Source: Kalmusia sp. IMI 367209
Lineage: Eukaryota; Ascomycota; Dothideomycetes; Pleosporales; Didymosphaeriaceae
Direction of reading: 5' to 3'
Length of the DNA: 64,000 nt
NCBI GenBank assembly: GCA_027946365.1
Contig: JAPEUQ010000001.1
Span: 2,480,001 to 2,544,000, forward strand
Positions within the stretch are counted from its first letter, which is position 1, and each line of letters begins with the position of its first letter. The position numbers were made by a program, and so were the translations under genes. The notes below the pieces were generated by a model. It was given only the letters and a program-made list of their open reading frames with translations, had not been told where the DNA came from and did no database searches. Shown one piece after another: positions 9,812 to 21,265 of the stretch.

Positions 9812-12800
9812 ATGAGTGAGCCTCCACCACCACCCACTAGCCCTCCCGCCGGGCCATCCAGTGCCGGCGATTCAGGGAGCAACTCCGAAACGGCAGCCTC
9901 GAGGCCGCAATACCTTCCCTACCGTCCGCCCAACGCCGAGTACACCCCGCCGGCGTCGCCTCAACCTTCCAACAATCCACATGCACACTCGGCCGTCAGG
10001 AAAGGGTTTGGCGCTGGACGATCGAGACAGCCAGCACAGCTACAGATGGATGTAGCCACCGCACCCGCGTACGAACGCCCAGTGTACAGCCCGTCGCCCT
10101 CAGCAAGCCCACCTTTGCCTCCGCTGTCCTCGCCCAAGTTCAACCCACGATCACGAACCCCATCCCTCCTCCGACATGCCGCCTTGTCCTCACCTCTCCA
10201 CAACGTATTTCCTCGAGATCAATCGCAGTCACCCACGCTGCCTCCAATGATGCGCCAAGTCAGTAATCAGAGCGTGACGAGCGACCCTCGTTCCATCTTC
10301 AATCCACTGGCCAGCAATCCTGTCAACCACAATGGACCGTCGTGGGATCCCTTCACAGAGGAGATACCAGGGGTAATGGCACAACACAGACTTCGTGGCA
10401 TGACCACATCAACACAGTCGAGCTTTCAAGCCCACCCGCCGCTGCGATCAGCGACATCTATACCAGACTATGGGCCTCTCAGAGCGGGCGATCGTTTCAA
10501 CCGGTCAGGAGCTTACAAACCTGATCGCGGCGGTCCTAATTGGGCTCACGCTGATCACTACCCCCCACGCCTCTTCCGGGGGGAAGAATCCCGAGCTAGC
10601 GTTCGGTCGGGATGGACCATGGGTTCGAGCTTCATGGAGGCAAGCGGAACGGAACGAAGCAGTGTAGCTACAGGCAGAAGCTCCATCATCAGTAGCGACA
10701 ACCGGGCAAGCACCTACTCCAGAGATCGTTCAGAGGAGCGTGATATGTCGACCGATACACTGCCCACCAGTGTCTCGCCAGACGAAGAAGACATTATGAG
10801 CACTGTGGAGGATGTGATAGATTCATACTTCGATGATCTGGATGAAGAAGTCGCCGAGCCTCTCCAGGAGGATGCTGTTGATGACCGCGGTTCATCCGCG
10901 TTAGATTCAGATGCTGGTCATCATGACCGCTCTTCGAGTTATTCACAGGACATCAGTCGGCCAAATTCACCGCCCACCTCTGCTCATGGGGAACTAGACC
11001 AGCCCGTGAACCTGCACGACCGAGGGCTGTCAACACATACGATCCGAAACACTACCGAAACCTCCGACAATCGCTTATCATTACCTCAGACTTTGAACCC
11101 GGAGCCGGAGCTTGTTTCCGCTCAAGATTCATCAGTTGAGGATACCCAGCGGGAGCAAAGCTCGCAACAAGGCCAACATACTAGCTATCTTCCACGGCTG
11201 GGACAATTGAGTCCGCTCCAACTCGATCACACTCCGACGAATGTAAGCCTGGACCATCCCATCCAGCCACTCGACATGGTCTTGCAACGATCAAGCGAGG
11301 AAATACCCCGACGGACCTCCACAATGGCTGCCGATCGAAAGAGCAGGATTTTATCACGACCTCGATTATCTAGCAAGCTGAGCAGCGATAGCCACAAGAT
11401 GCAAGAAATTCACAAAGAGCTCACCAATTTACCCCAAATCCCTCGAAGTAAGTCGCGATTGTCGCGGCAAGACTGGGCGGAATTCGAAGGCTATGCAAAA
11501 CGCCATTCTAAAGGGCCAAGCGCAGCACTCCGAGCCCTCACGGCGGGCTCGCCTACCTCGCCGCCTACACGATCATCCCCGCTTCCCGAGGTTGATGAAG
11601 ATGAAGCATTCCCTCGTCGTGCATCCACGAGCATCTTCGACCGCAAGAGCACACTATTTGAGCTTGGCAATTTTCAACCATCGATGCCCTCCAAAGCCAT
11701 GACCACCAACTTTGGCGACAATAAGCCACGCACAAGGCCATCTGCAGGATTGAAGAAATCAGCAGCTGTGGGAGTTGAGCGAGATCGATACGGGTTCAAG
11801 AAAGTGTCAGACAAAATCAGTCTGCAAGATTACAACTCGTGGTTTGGAAAATACGACGACTACGTTACACGCAGAAGAGACAAGTGGATTGCGTTGATGG
11901 GAAAACAAGGGCTATCAACCACGAACCCTACGCGGTTTCCAGAGGCTTGCGATAAAGTTAGACGATACGCCCGAAAAGGCTATCCTCCAGAATGGCGAGG
12001 AGAGATGTGGTGGTTCTACTCGGGCGCGCAGTCGAAATCGCGGCAAATGTCAGGTCTCTACCGTTCGCTGGTTGCTCGTGTCGACAATGGTGAATTGAAC
12101 AAAGATGACCGCGAAGCCATCGAGAGAGACCTCGACAGAACCTTCCCTGACAATATTCATTTCCGGCCGGACCCGAAGTCGGCGCGATTTAGTGACGGAG
12201 GCGATGATGAGCCCTCGTTAATCAGGGACCTCCGTGAGGTCTTGTCTGCCTTTGCATTGAATAACCCTGGTATTGGATACTGTCAGTCATTGAACTTCAT
12301 TGCTGGACTATTACTTCTTTTCTTAAAGCAGGACACCGAGCGAGCCTTCATCCTGTTGACCATCATCACCCAAAATCACCTTCCTGGAGCTCATGCTAGG
12401 AACCTCGCCAATACTGAAGTCAACGTCTTGATGATGTTAATCAAGGACTATCTTCCCAAGGTGTGGGCTTCGATCAATGACGCGGATTTTGTCAACAGTG
12501 GCCCAGGATCGAAAGCCCACCCCGAATCAAAGTTTCAGCGTCAACCAACTGTCGCGCTTTCGTGTACATCATGGTTCATGAGTGTCTTCATTGGCGTTTT
12601 GCCTATCGAGACCGTGCTTCGCGTCTGGGATGCTTTTCTCTACGAAGGTCCCCGCGCATTATACCGCTACGCACTCGCTATTTTCAAACTTGGCGAAAGT
12701 GAAATTCGCAAGTATCGGCCCGGTGACGGCGAGTTGTTCATGGCTGTTCAAAATTTACCGCGTCGTTGCCTCGATCCCAACACCCTACACGACATCGCCT

Positions 12801-13030
12801 TCGTCAAGAAAGGCTTCGGCAGCCTCACGCAAAACGTTATCGACCAAAAGCGACAGTATTGGCGGGAGCAAAACGAACGCGCCAAGCGCTCTGCGAGCCA
12901 AAAGAACAAACCACAGGTTCCTACTGCCAGGCCAGACACCGCTGGCGGCGAAAATGAAGAAAAGAGGGGCCTAGGTGGTCTCAGGCGGCGTGCATCTAAA
13001 CGTTTTCTGAAAAAGAAGGATAAAGTGTGA
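9812..13030 (+). CDS. TBC-domain Rab GTPase-activating protein
   Basis: A single-exon frame of 1072 residues. The first 600 or so are Ser/Pro/Gln-rich and probably disordered. The C-terminal third carries a TBC domain, starting about residue 720 at YPPEWRGEMWWFYSGA. Both catalytic motifs are intact: IERDLDRTFP (IxxDxxR, arginine finger, about residue 770) and GIGYCQSLNFIAG (YxQ, glutamine finger, about residue 820). GAHARNL and PIETVLRVWDAFLYEG complete the fold. The family speeds GTP hydrolysis by Rab GTPases on endosomal, Golgi or secretory membranes. No GRAM, PH or EF-hand module is seen, so the target Rab cannot be inferred. The tail ends in a Lys/Arg cluster that may help membrane contact. 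The start ATG opens directly into the disordered region; no upstream ATG keeps frame. Confidence 0.92.
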   Translation: MSEPPPPPTSPPAGPSSAGDSGSNSETAASRPQYLPYRPPNAEYTPPASPQPSNNPHAHSAVRKGFGAGRSRQPAQLQMDVATAPAYERPVYSPSPSASPPLPPLSSPKFNPRSRTPSLLRHAALSSPLHNVFPRDQSQSPTLPPMMRQVSNQSVTSDPRSIFNPLASNPVNHNGPSWDPFTEEIPGVMAQHRLRGMTTSTQSSFQAHPPLRSATSIPDYGPLRAGDRFNRSGAYKPDRGGPNWAHADHYPPRLFRGEESRASVRSGWTMGSSFMEASGTERSSVATGRSSIISSDNRASTYSRDRSEERDMSTDTLPTSVSPDEEDIMSTVEDVIDSYFDDLDEEVAEPLQEDAVDDRGSSALDSDAGHHDRSSSYSQDISRPNSPPTSAHGELDQPVNLHDRGLSTHTIRNTTETSDNRLSLPQTLNPEPELVSAQDSSVEDTQREQSSQQGQHTSYLPRLGQLSPLQLDHTPTNVSLDHPIQPLDMVLQRSSEEIPRRTSTMAADRKSRILSRPRLSSKLSSDSHKMQEIHKELTNLPQIPRSKSRLSRQDWAEFEGYAKRHSKGPSAALRALTAGSPTSPPTRSSPLPEVDEDEAFPRRASTSIFDRKSTLFELGNFQPSMPSKAMTTNFGDNKPRTRPSAGLKKSAAVGVERDRYGFKKVSDKISLQDYNSWFGKYDDYVTRRRDKWIALMGKQGLSTTNPTRFPEACDKVRRYARKGYPPEWRGEMWWFYSGAQSKSRQMSGLYRSLVARVDNGELNKDDREAIERDLDRTFPDNIHFRPDPKSARFSDGGDDEPSLIRDLREVLSAFALNNPGIGYCQSLNFIAGLLLLFLKQDTERAFILLTIITQNHLPGAHARNLANTEVNVLMMLIKDYLPKVWASINDADFVNSGPGSKAHPESKFQRQPTVALSCTSWFMSVFIGVLPIETVLRVWDAFLYEGPRALYRYALAIFKLGESEIRKYRPGDGELFMAVQNLPRRCLDPNTLHDIAFVKKGFGSLTQNVIDQKRQYWREQNERAKRSASQKNKPQVPTARPDTAGGENEEKRGLGGLRRRASKRFLKKKDKV

Positions 13031-13585
13031 CGGCTTACATTCTCAAAAATTCGGGCTGCGATGAAATTTTTTTCTTAACGTTTGATTTGCATAGCGAACG
13101 GGAATAAAAAGTTACAAGACGAGCGTCTCAGCGATATTCGACGACTGTGGACTGCTGAAGATGTCTTAATATTCGGTTTTTGTTTGGTCTGAGGTGATTT
13201 AGTTTCTTGTATAGTAGTAGTGTTACATATACCCCTTGTAGGCGCCTTGTAGCTGTAGAAATGATGCATGATTCATGATCCCTTTTGTTTTGTGAGTTGA
13301 AATTGTCTATGAGATTTTCAAGAGTAATAGAAGCTCTGGGGCAAGTAAAGTGCTGAAGGGAACTTGATGTGCATCACTTCGAATAAGGATACGTGTGAGA
13401 CAGAAAATGACCATGACCCCTGCAAGCCTTGCGCCCATGTGCGCTATATTTCCATTCAGATTGATCTTTTCTTGCTTAATCCAAATACTCTTAGACCCTT
13501 GATCACCATTTCATTGCCCGAAAAATCAAACGAGCAGCGAGAAGAAAGCATTGGGAACATAAATAGATAGCAACACAGTCACCAC
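13031..13585. other. 3' intergenic region between convergent genes
   Basis: AT-rich spacer between the 3' ends of the TBC gene (+) and the F-box-like gene (-). No gene or RNA recognised. Confidence 0.7.
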
Positions 13586-15000
13586 TTATACAGCAAGGAA
13601 ATAGTACTTGGGCTGATTTGTCTCCGTATGCCATGCTACCTCGACTCCAAGCTCGTTCAAAGCCCTTTTTGCACTCACGAAGTCGACCTCGTCAAGATAA
13701 TAGGAATCGTCTTCTGCCTACAAGGGTAAAATTAGTAAATCAGTCGTCCGTATTCGTCCAATCGCAAGCAGATTTCTGTCCGGAGAGGGAACGGGAGGCT
13801 TCTTACGTCTTCCAATGGTTCATCCTCGTCGTCATCCTCGCTATCCAGTTCCTCTACCATGCCGTCTGCATCCCAGCCGTTCCTGAGAAGTACTACTCTC
13901 CCCAATTGCTGTAAGCCTCCATCCTCTTTGCTCTCGAGTATAGCACCTATGATGGTTGCTGATGCTGTCAAACTCGAGGCCCTGATCCAGAGACTCCTCA
14001 GTTGGTCGGTAAGAATGTACAGAATGCCTACTTGCAGGTGCGGCCAATCAAGTTCCAATGTTTCAATGCATCTGTTCTTTTTGAGCAGATCATGCAACGT
14101 ATCAAGCATCTCCTCGTCTGGTGCTTGAGATAGGCAAAGGGAAAGACAGCGCAACGTTTCGTGGTTATGTAGAGAGTTCAATATCTCCGGCGTGAAGAAC
14201 AGCGCCGCTGAAGATGTGGGAATCCTTTCGCTGACCGAGAATGATGCAAGATGGCTGACTGTGCGGAGGACGGCGCCATCAAAGGACTGTGATTTTGAGC
14301 CAAGGTTACTGTGCTGTCTATGTGTTGCGGAGAGCGTGCGTTGAGACACTATCGAGATTCGCGTTAGGTTGAGGCTGGAGAGAATGGCGGCAGTTTCAAT
14401 GGCTTCGGATGCAGAGAAGCCGTCGAAAGTGAAGGCGGTTAGCGTTTTTAAAGAACGCATGAAGGTCAGACTCTGGTTCTGAAGGTTTCCCTCTAGGCTG
14501 AGGTCTTGCAGTGCAGCGTAGTGAGACCCAAGCATTTGCAGCACCTTTCCCAAGAACTCGTCGTATAAGTGCGTTTGTTGTCCTGCGAGTGCCCTGATCG
14601 TCAATGCCTTGATGCTTGGAAGTCTCCCGAAAGCGCGATCGAGGCCCTCAAGTTCTTCGTCGTAGAGCTCCCAGGTTCGAAGGCTCCTTGATCGCTCAGG
14701 CTGATCAATTGACGGTTTGGACACCAAGACTGGCGTGAGATCGACATCTTGAAGCTCCAGTAAGAAGTCTTGCACATTCGAGAGCAGCTCTTGAGGTTTG
14801 TTCTCGAGCCACTGGTACAAAGTCGATTGGCTCTGGAAGGCAATTGGTCTCTGGTACAAAAATTTGTGAGCTTCGGAGTGTATTTCGCGGCATGTTCGTA
14901 GTATCTGCGGTCCCTGAGAGGGGTCTACTAATACATCCTTGTATATAAGCTCTCGCAATTCTAGCGGAAGACCAAAAAAGGAGGACGTATCCCCGCTCAT
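13586..15000 (-). CDS. F-box-like, leucine-rich protein of unknown role
   Basis: Two exons, 15000-13807 and 13717-13586, give 441 residues. The first exon reads on past the splice site into a short open tail, but a GTAAGA donor at 13806 and a TAG acceptor at 13718 bound an 89-bp intron. The joined second exon stays in frame for 43 codons (AEDDSYYLDE..., ending YYFLAV), and I take it as real. The N-terminus has the fungal F-box-like pattern FFGLPLELRELIYKDVL followed by ILRTCREIHSEAHKFLY, common in large fungal families. The middle has Leu-rich, repeat-like strands (LQDLSLEGNL, LRCLSLCLSQ, IETLELDWPHL). An acidic Glu/Asp patch precedes the splice junction. F-box proteins link substrates to SCF ubiquitin ligases, but many of these fungal members are uncharacterised. 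Function is inferred from fold only. Confidence 0.75.
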
Positions 15001-18000
15001 GGTGTTGTGGTGATCGTGAAATTTGACTGAGGGGGTGAGTTATTTTGAGACGAGTTGCAATGGGCAAAGCAGTGGACTTGGGACGTACTGAATCGAACGA
15101 TATGAGTCGATACCGCACAGACGAAGCGTTACATATGCCACAGTACGCAAGCTCCTTCAACTTCAGGCTGCACCGCACTTGATGACAGAAACCCTACTTA
15201 CTCTGCGAAAGGGAAGAGAAAGGACGTCAAGACTCAATGATTGATTAGATCGGGGCAATCTAAGATATGCATGAACTTGAGTTCATAGACGAACCCATAA
15301 GATACAGGGCAATCACAGCGCATTTAAAGGCGAGTCACTATTCGAGATATCAATCCCTAAAAGGCTGGCCTTACGGGATGATATATAGTTGCTTGTTTTT
15401 TCCTCAGAACATAAATAGGCCGATACAAGTCTTCATTATTGAGTTCTAGCTTGTGTCTTAAACACTATATTGTTGCTAATCGACTTATGTGTGATTACCC
15501 AGAGAAGCTTGGTGATAGCCGAAGCTGTGGCGTCCATTGTTCCGCAACAAATAGAAACTACTGATATGCAAAAGCGTTCGCCGTGAACCAATAGTGAGTC
15601 TACGGATCATTAAGTAAAAAAGTAAAGAAAGAAGACCCGGCACCGTTACCTTAGGCTGGTCCATCAGAGTGATGCATACCAGCTACATTTCACTTGCCGT
15701 GGCAGCGCCAGTATTCAAAACCAGGTAATGTATCTACGCTTATCATTCGGCGTTGGTTTATTCAAGCATATGAACCCGAGAAGCTGAGCCTTATGGAGAT
15801 AATTGGGTTGCAACGTTGGGCGAACGGCGTCGTAGATTTGTATTAGTGAAGGGCAGAAGGTTAGTTCAGGTTCGAACAAGGCGAGTCGCGGCGCTACAGC
15901 CACGATAGATGGCATGTCATTTAGCGTAGAACCTTACGAAAAGAGGAACATCATACGAGTGTGGGGCCATGATAGTTCGACTGACGCAAGGCGGATGCAC
16001 CGAGCCCTACCGAAAGGTCTAGAAGTAATTGCTTTTTCTGATAAAAATACCCAATGTGATTCCAACCATAGACAAACGCACCCTGGTCACCTAGCGGCGA
16101 AATGATAAAAGCGCTACTTCGGCGACTATATGGCGCCGAGTAATGCCCTCCACAGGATTACGGCGGGTGGTGGCCGTTCGGGTGGTAGGTATACGAGATG
16201 TCGATGCTGTGGCGATGTCGATCAACGACCTCCGAATTCTCCACAACAGCGTTCAATGAATTCTAGAATAGGAAATGGCAGGAACCTAGAATGGAAACAT
16301 AACACCAATTAGTGCCCAATGCGCCCAATTCTGACGCCCGATCTCAGTATCATTACGGTATCATCATCGGTATCGTGACTTTGCTCAAGCCCCCGAGGCA
16401 CAGAGCAGGCGTCGATAACGAGTAACGAGAAATTGAGGTGTAGCACAGTGTTCTCAGATTAAGGCTCTGTGCTGGTAGTGCGAGCTGCAAACCATGCTTC
16501 CTGTGGCTTGGAGGTAGCCGTTTTGGTCTTCATCATCCTGGTAGGCAATCGTCGTAGATCTGAGATCAAAAGATCGTATGATTCGAGGAACTCTGTAACG
16601 GGCGCAAGGCAGCGTTTTTAGCGAAGGGGATGATGAACACGGTGACTCTAAGAAGGGACCTTCATCCGGTGATGAGATATGGTTTGGACCTGACCGACGG
16701 GCGTGGAGCTGGCTAGCGCATAGGCCGAAACTGCTAATCCGTCGTTCTTTCGGTCTTACGTCTAGGCCTTTGTGCAACCATCCCATCACAACACACATAC
16801 AACATCTTTGGACTATCTTCAGGTTCGCATTCGACATTCACACCTCTTGTCCGCTCTACACTAATGCTTGTCGAGGCCCCACCGCCATATACGATCGCTG
16901 AAAATGCCAGGAAGGCGCAATTAGGGTAACAGAGATTGGTTGTAGCCGCTACTTATTGTGCGTGGCGTTCAGCCTGCTGACGCTACTGTCTGTCAAGCTA
17001 CCGTATGCAAGCCGTGAATAGAGGCTGACCTTCAAGAAAGACGGCTGCCAGTCGCTTTTCTAAGATTGAACATGCGCCAACCGCTTGAGGCTCTCACGGT
17101 CAAGCCTCTAGTGCTTTTCATCTGACATCTTTCCACACTATCGACATCAAAATTGCAAGAAAATATCGCACGGACTGCGCTGAACCGAACCAAGCCTGCA
17201 CGATGAGTTCGTTCAGCCGCAGGACCATCTGAGCACACATGCGGACCACGTAGATTGGCGCCGGAGACAACATGTCAGGTGAGGAGGCGCTGTGACGGCT
17301 GACATGTAGTACGTCCGATCACAGATCCTCGATCACGACTGTCCGCAGTAGATTACCAAAGTGAAGTAATCCTTTTTTTGACATATTCTAGGAGATCGTG
17401 GTTCCCTTCTTTGAAAATGTTGCTCAGCTTCGCGCTATCGTCACTGGCTACTTGCGTATCATGCTGCAACGAAACGGCAACTAGAAGGTTTCCAGAATCT
17501 GTACCTGGAAGGTGGCTTCGTTTCCTGATATCTCCCCTAGAAGACTTCTAGAATCCTTCTACGACACGTGGGAGTGCAAGGTTGTAGGCTCTAGGTGATC
17601 CTAGCCGAGCCTAAAATGGTCGATCGATCACGCCACAAAAATCCTTCTTCCAAGGATGCAAGATCTCTAAAATCACGAGATATGGAAACATGGCTGGTTG
17701 GTCGAAGTAGTTCTCTTCGCCTAACCTTGATCTCGGATCTCTTTTGGATATCCGCTTCGGACGCCTTGCAGACCTGAAGAGACCAGGCTAAGCGAGGAGT
17801 TCGCATGCAAAAAGCTCCGTGGTTGGCGCTATTCAACTGTCTTGCATGAAGACGTGGGATGCGTATCATGACAAGGATTATTGGGCCTAAATTATTAGAC
17901 GCAAGAGGGAGACCATCGCGAGCGTGCGGTGAATCGCCTCCAATCTAAGCCTTTCACTCGGTCTATGCGCATTTTAAATCATACGCATAGGCTACAGATA

Positions 18001-19308
18001 GGTAGTTTAATAGCAGTCCTGTTGATCTCGAAGATTCGAGCTCTAGTCTATTCGAAAACAATCGTGAGCTATCCGCGTGGTCATGTCTGCCACATGTTTC
18101 GCTACCGTGTGATCAACTTGCTTTTTATCATTAAGTCCACGTGTATATGCACGCTGCAAGCGATGAAAGCCACCTCGTGGAAGCCACACATAGGCATTGA
18201 AGCCAGGTAATTCCGGAAAGTTCCGGCACCTATAGTCGTGACGCGTAGCACCCGTCACCAAAAGCGAGACGTGGCCGGCACCGGCCATTAATACAAAGCC
18301 TCACCAAGCCCACGGGGACTAGATTCAGGGCATGTACAAGATATCTTCATGCTTCGTTTACTTTACAACCCAATCCCACACTCTGAGCTCACCAAGACCT
18401 AAATTCAAGCTTCAGGACAGCTCTTCCCGGAGTACTAAGTTGCCAAACTACTCGAGCTCGAACTTGAGACAACACCGAAAGATTGATTACAACTAGCTCC
18501 TTAACCATAACGGAGGGATCAATACTCTCCACGCTGACCTACATGTAGCCACCAACTCATTGCACCCGTAGCGAGCTCGCCTACACGTGCCCCTTTCCCA
18601 AGCCCTCACGTACACTGCAGCCTCCCGGTGGCACATGTGAATACATATGGATGGCACGCACGCACGTGGAAGCCCAACCGCATAAAGCCGCACGCGAGAC
18701 GCGTTGCGCAGCCTCCCTGAACGCCTACGTACCACAAGCCCATGGACCCGAGACTCGAGGCCTCTGACATGCAGCTGACCAAACGGAAGCGCCACAAACG
18801 TATGTTAATATCGCCTACGAGGTTCACCAACCATCTACTACCGCGACGTGAACACGAGCTTCAATTGGGGAAAGACCAGTAGAGTAGTCTAATTCAAACA
18901 TCGTACGATTGCTAGATTGGTCTCATCATAAAAGACGCTTTTAGGTCGCACGTCAGCACTCCACCCCCTGCCATTTTGTGCTACTGTGGTTGCCACGCAT
19001 AAGAGAGGAATAGTACATATAAACATATGATTACTTAATCTCCCTACTCTGAATCCCACATATCGCTCGCAAAGAGAACCTAACTTCCCGCAAGCAGACT
19101 TCGAAAGCATCGGGCGACTACTTGTACAATTGGCAGTAATGCTCCATGCTGACACCAATAAAAAGAGACACTCATCTTTTGGTACATATTCAACCTTGTC
19201 CTGCAGGCAGCGCGAGATCTATACACTGCCCAATTCCCACGCACAAAATTCCTCATTGGATTCTAGAAGTTCTCCAAGCCACGTCCCCAAGCCTATCAAA
19301 ACACTCGC
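15001..19308. other. 4.3-kb gene-empty region
   Basis: No frame longer than 157 codons is present, and none shows a domain, a good start context or a spliced extension. Stops are dense in all six frames. I looked for tRNA-like arms, 5S-like boxes, terminal inverted repeats and transposase or reverse-transcriptase motifs and found none. It may be decayed repeat DNA or regulatory space for the PDH gene and its neighbours. I cannot tell which. Confidence 0.5.
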
Positions 19309-20744
19309 TTACACCCGCAGCAGCTTCGCCGCGTACGATGTTATCAGCTGCTCGGTCGGGAAACTCATCTCCTCGAGCTTCTGCGCGTAAGGCGTCGGGA
19401 CTTCCGCGCCTGTGACACGCGCAGGTGGCGCCTCGAGGTAATCAAAGGCATACTCGCAGGCGAGAGCCATGATTTCGGAGGCGACACCAAAGGACGGGTA
19501 ACCCGATTCAACGACTAGGAGGTGGCCAGTCTTCTTGACCGACTTGACTATAGCCTCGACGTCTAGTGGTTTGATGGAGCGAAGATTGATGACTTCGGCT
19601 TCGACGCCGTATTGCTTCTTGAGCTGTTCGGCGGCGACGAGCGATTGACCAACGCAGCGAGAGAGGGTGACCATGGTAAGGTCCTTACCGGGTCGCTCGA
19701 TCTTAGCTTTACCGAGCTAGGTGTTGTTAGTTGCATGTACGCGGACGCAGGTCTGAGGTCGTGGGGGTTCATACGGGAATGACGAAGTCATCCTTCTGAG
19801 CGGCCTCGCTCATAGGAAAGGACAGGCCGTAAAGGAGCCTAGAGGTGGGTCAGATGCTGTGTAGCCGGATGTCATTGGGGCTCATACTCGTTCTCCAAGA
19901 CGACGACCGGGTTAGGATCCCGGATGGCCGCCTTCAATAGACCCTTTGCATCCTCTGAGCTGTACGGTGCGACCACCTTCAAACCCGGAATGCTTCCGTA
20001 CCACGCAGTGTAGTCTTGGGAATGTTGAGCAGCGACACCAGCTGCGAAGCCGTTGGGTCCACGGAAGGTAATGTTGCAAGGCTGAATACCGCCGGACATG
20101 TAGTGTGTCTTTGCACCCGAGTTGATAATCTGGTCAATAGCCTGCATAGCAAAGTTGAACGTCATGAACTCGCACTAGTCCAGCTGTTAGTTGCCGGCAT
20201 CGAAAAGATTCAAGAGGCGCTCACAATGGGGTGCAGGCCAGCCAATGCAGCGCCCACACAAAGACCAGCAAAACCAGATTCGGTGATAGGGCTGTCGATT
20301 ACCCTCCTGTCTCCGAAGCGGTCGAGGAGACCTTTTGTGACCTTGTACCTGCAGACGTGGTCAGCGCGAAACTCGCCGATGATCCACCACTACACGGCGC
20401 AGAGGCAGATAACACATATTGGACCTCAATAGAGTCCCCGTATATGTTACATAATTCCCCGAAGGCCAATTGAGTATATGGGAGGTGACATACGCTCCGT
20501 TGTACTGTGCAACTTCCTCACCCAGCACGAAGACCTTATCGTTTGCCTCCATCTCCTCGGCCATAGCCTCATTGAGCGCCTCTCGCACCGTCATCTCCTT
20601 GCTTCCGCTATCAGACGCATATCTCCTCCCGATAATCGACGGCGTGACGGCGGCAGGGCGGAACGCGGGTCGGAACGCAGGAGCTGCTGAGCGGGAAGCT
20701 GACAGCAGGCGGGCTGCCGGTCGGAGAAGCCTGGAGGCAGCCAT
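19309..20744 (-). CDS. pdb1: Pyruvate dehydrogenase E1 component, beta subunit (mitochondrial)
   Basis: Five exons: 20744-20494, 20348-20225, 20174-19888, 19838-19775 and 19716-19309, giving 377 residues. The N-terminus [18 protein letters not shown] is Arg/Ala-rich without acidic residues, a classical mitochondrial presequence; the mature part starts near [12 protein letters not shown]. Conserved E1-beta blocks follow: [87 protein letters not shown] and [12 protein letters not shown]. With E1-alpha it forms the thiamine-diphosphate heterotetramer that decarboxylates pyruvate in the PDH complex of the matrix. The frame stays open upstream of the chosen ATG, but that part looks like 5' leader. 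Introns are 145, 50, 49 and 58 bp. Confidence 0.95.
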
Positions 20745-21265
20745 TGAATTGGCAATATGGAGGATGGAGGACGAGGAGAAGGGGGGCCGCGGACGAGAGA
20801 TGGCCGGTTGGAGGAAGGGTGTTGGTGTTGTTGACGGTTGTCGAAACTTTCTTCGGCGGTCGGCGTCGGGTTCTGTTGAGCTAGGTTGGTCTGGTCTGTG
20901 CACCCAAGCTCTCAGCTTGGCCCTTGTTGAGCCGTAGACAACTTAACACGACACAAGAGAGATAAGAATGGCCTCTTTAGCTGCAGTTCGATCGCATCGG
21001 GTGAGGCATATCATGCTATAGGTAGTCGTGATCGTTTTCAAGACAAAAAGTGAGGTTGCTCTGTTCAGTAGCAACAAGTATTACTTCTAGGTATGTTCGT
21101 TCTATCTATGCTCACCATCACTGCGTTACCATTACTGTAGATTGCTCCTTTTCAATCCGAGATTACATCGATATACATGTGCAACCGCCCAAGCTTTCGT
21201 TCTTGGGATGCGCCAATCCGTGAACCCGCACACTAGGAAGAAAGAAGAAAAGAGAACCCGGTTGT
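20745..21265. other. Intergenic region between ERG6 3' end and PDB1 start
   Basis: Both neighbours are on the minus strand, so this holds the PDB1 promoter and leader and the ERG6 3' untranslated region. The part next to PDB1 is C/T-rich on the sense strand. No gene is seen. Confidence 0.65.

Noticed and set aside
15858..15867. GGTTCGAA-like T-loop sequence suggesting a tRNA
   Set aside because: Flanking bases do not form acceptor, D or anticodon stems.
16454..16837. 127-codon minus-strand frame in the gene-empty region
   Set aside because: No domain, poor composition and no spliced extension.
18493..18830. Two overlapping minus-strand frames in the gene-empty region
   Set aside because: Overlap of two frames and Cys/Arg/Trp-rich composition indicate chance.
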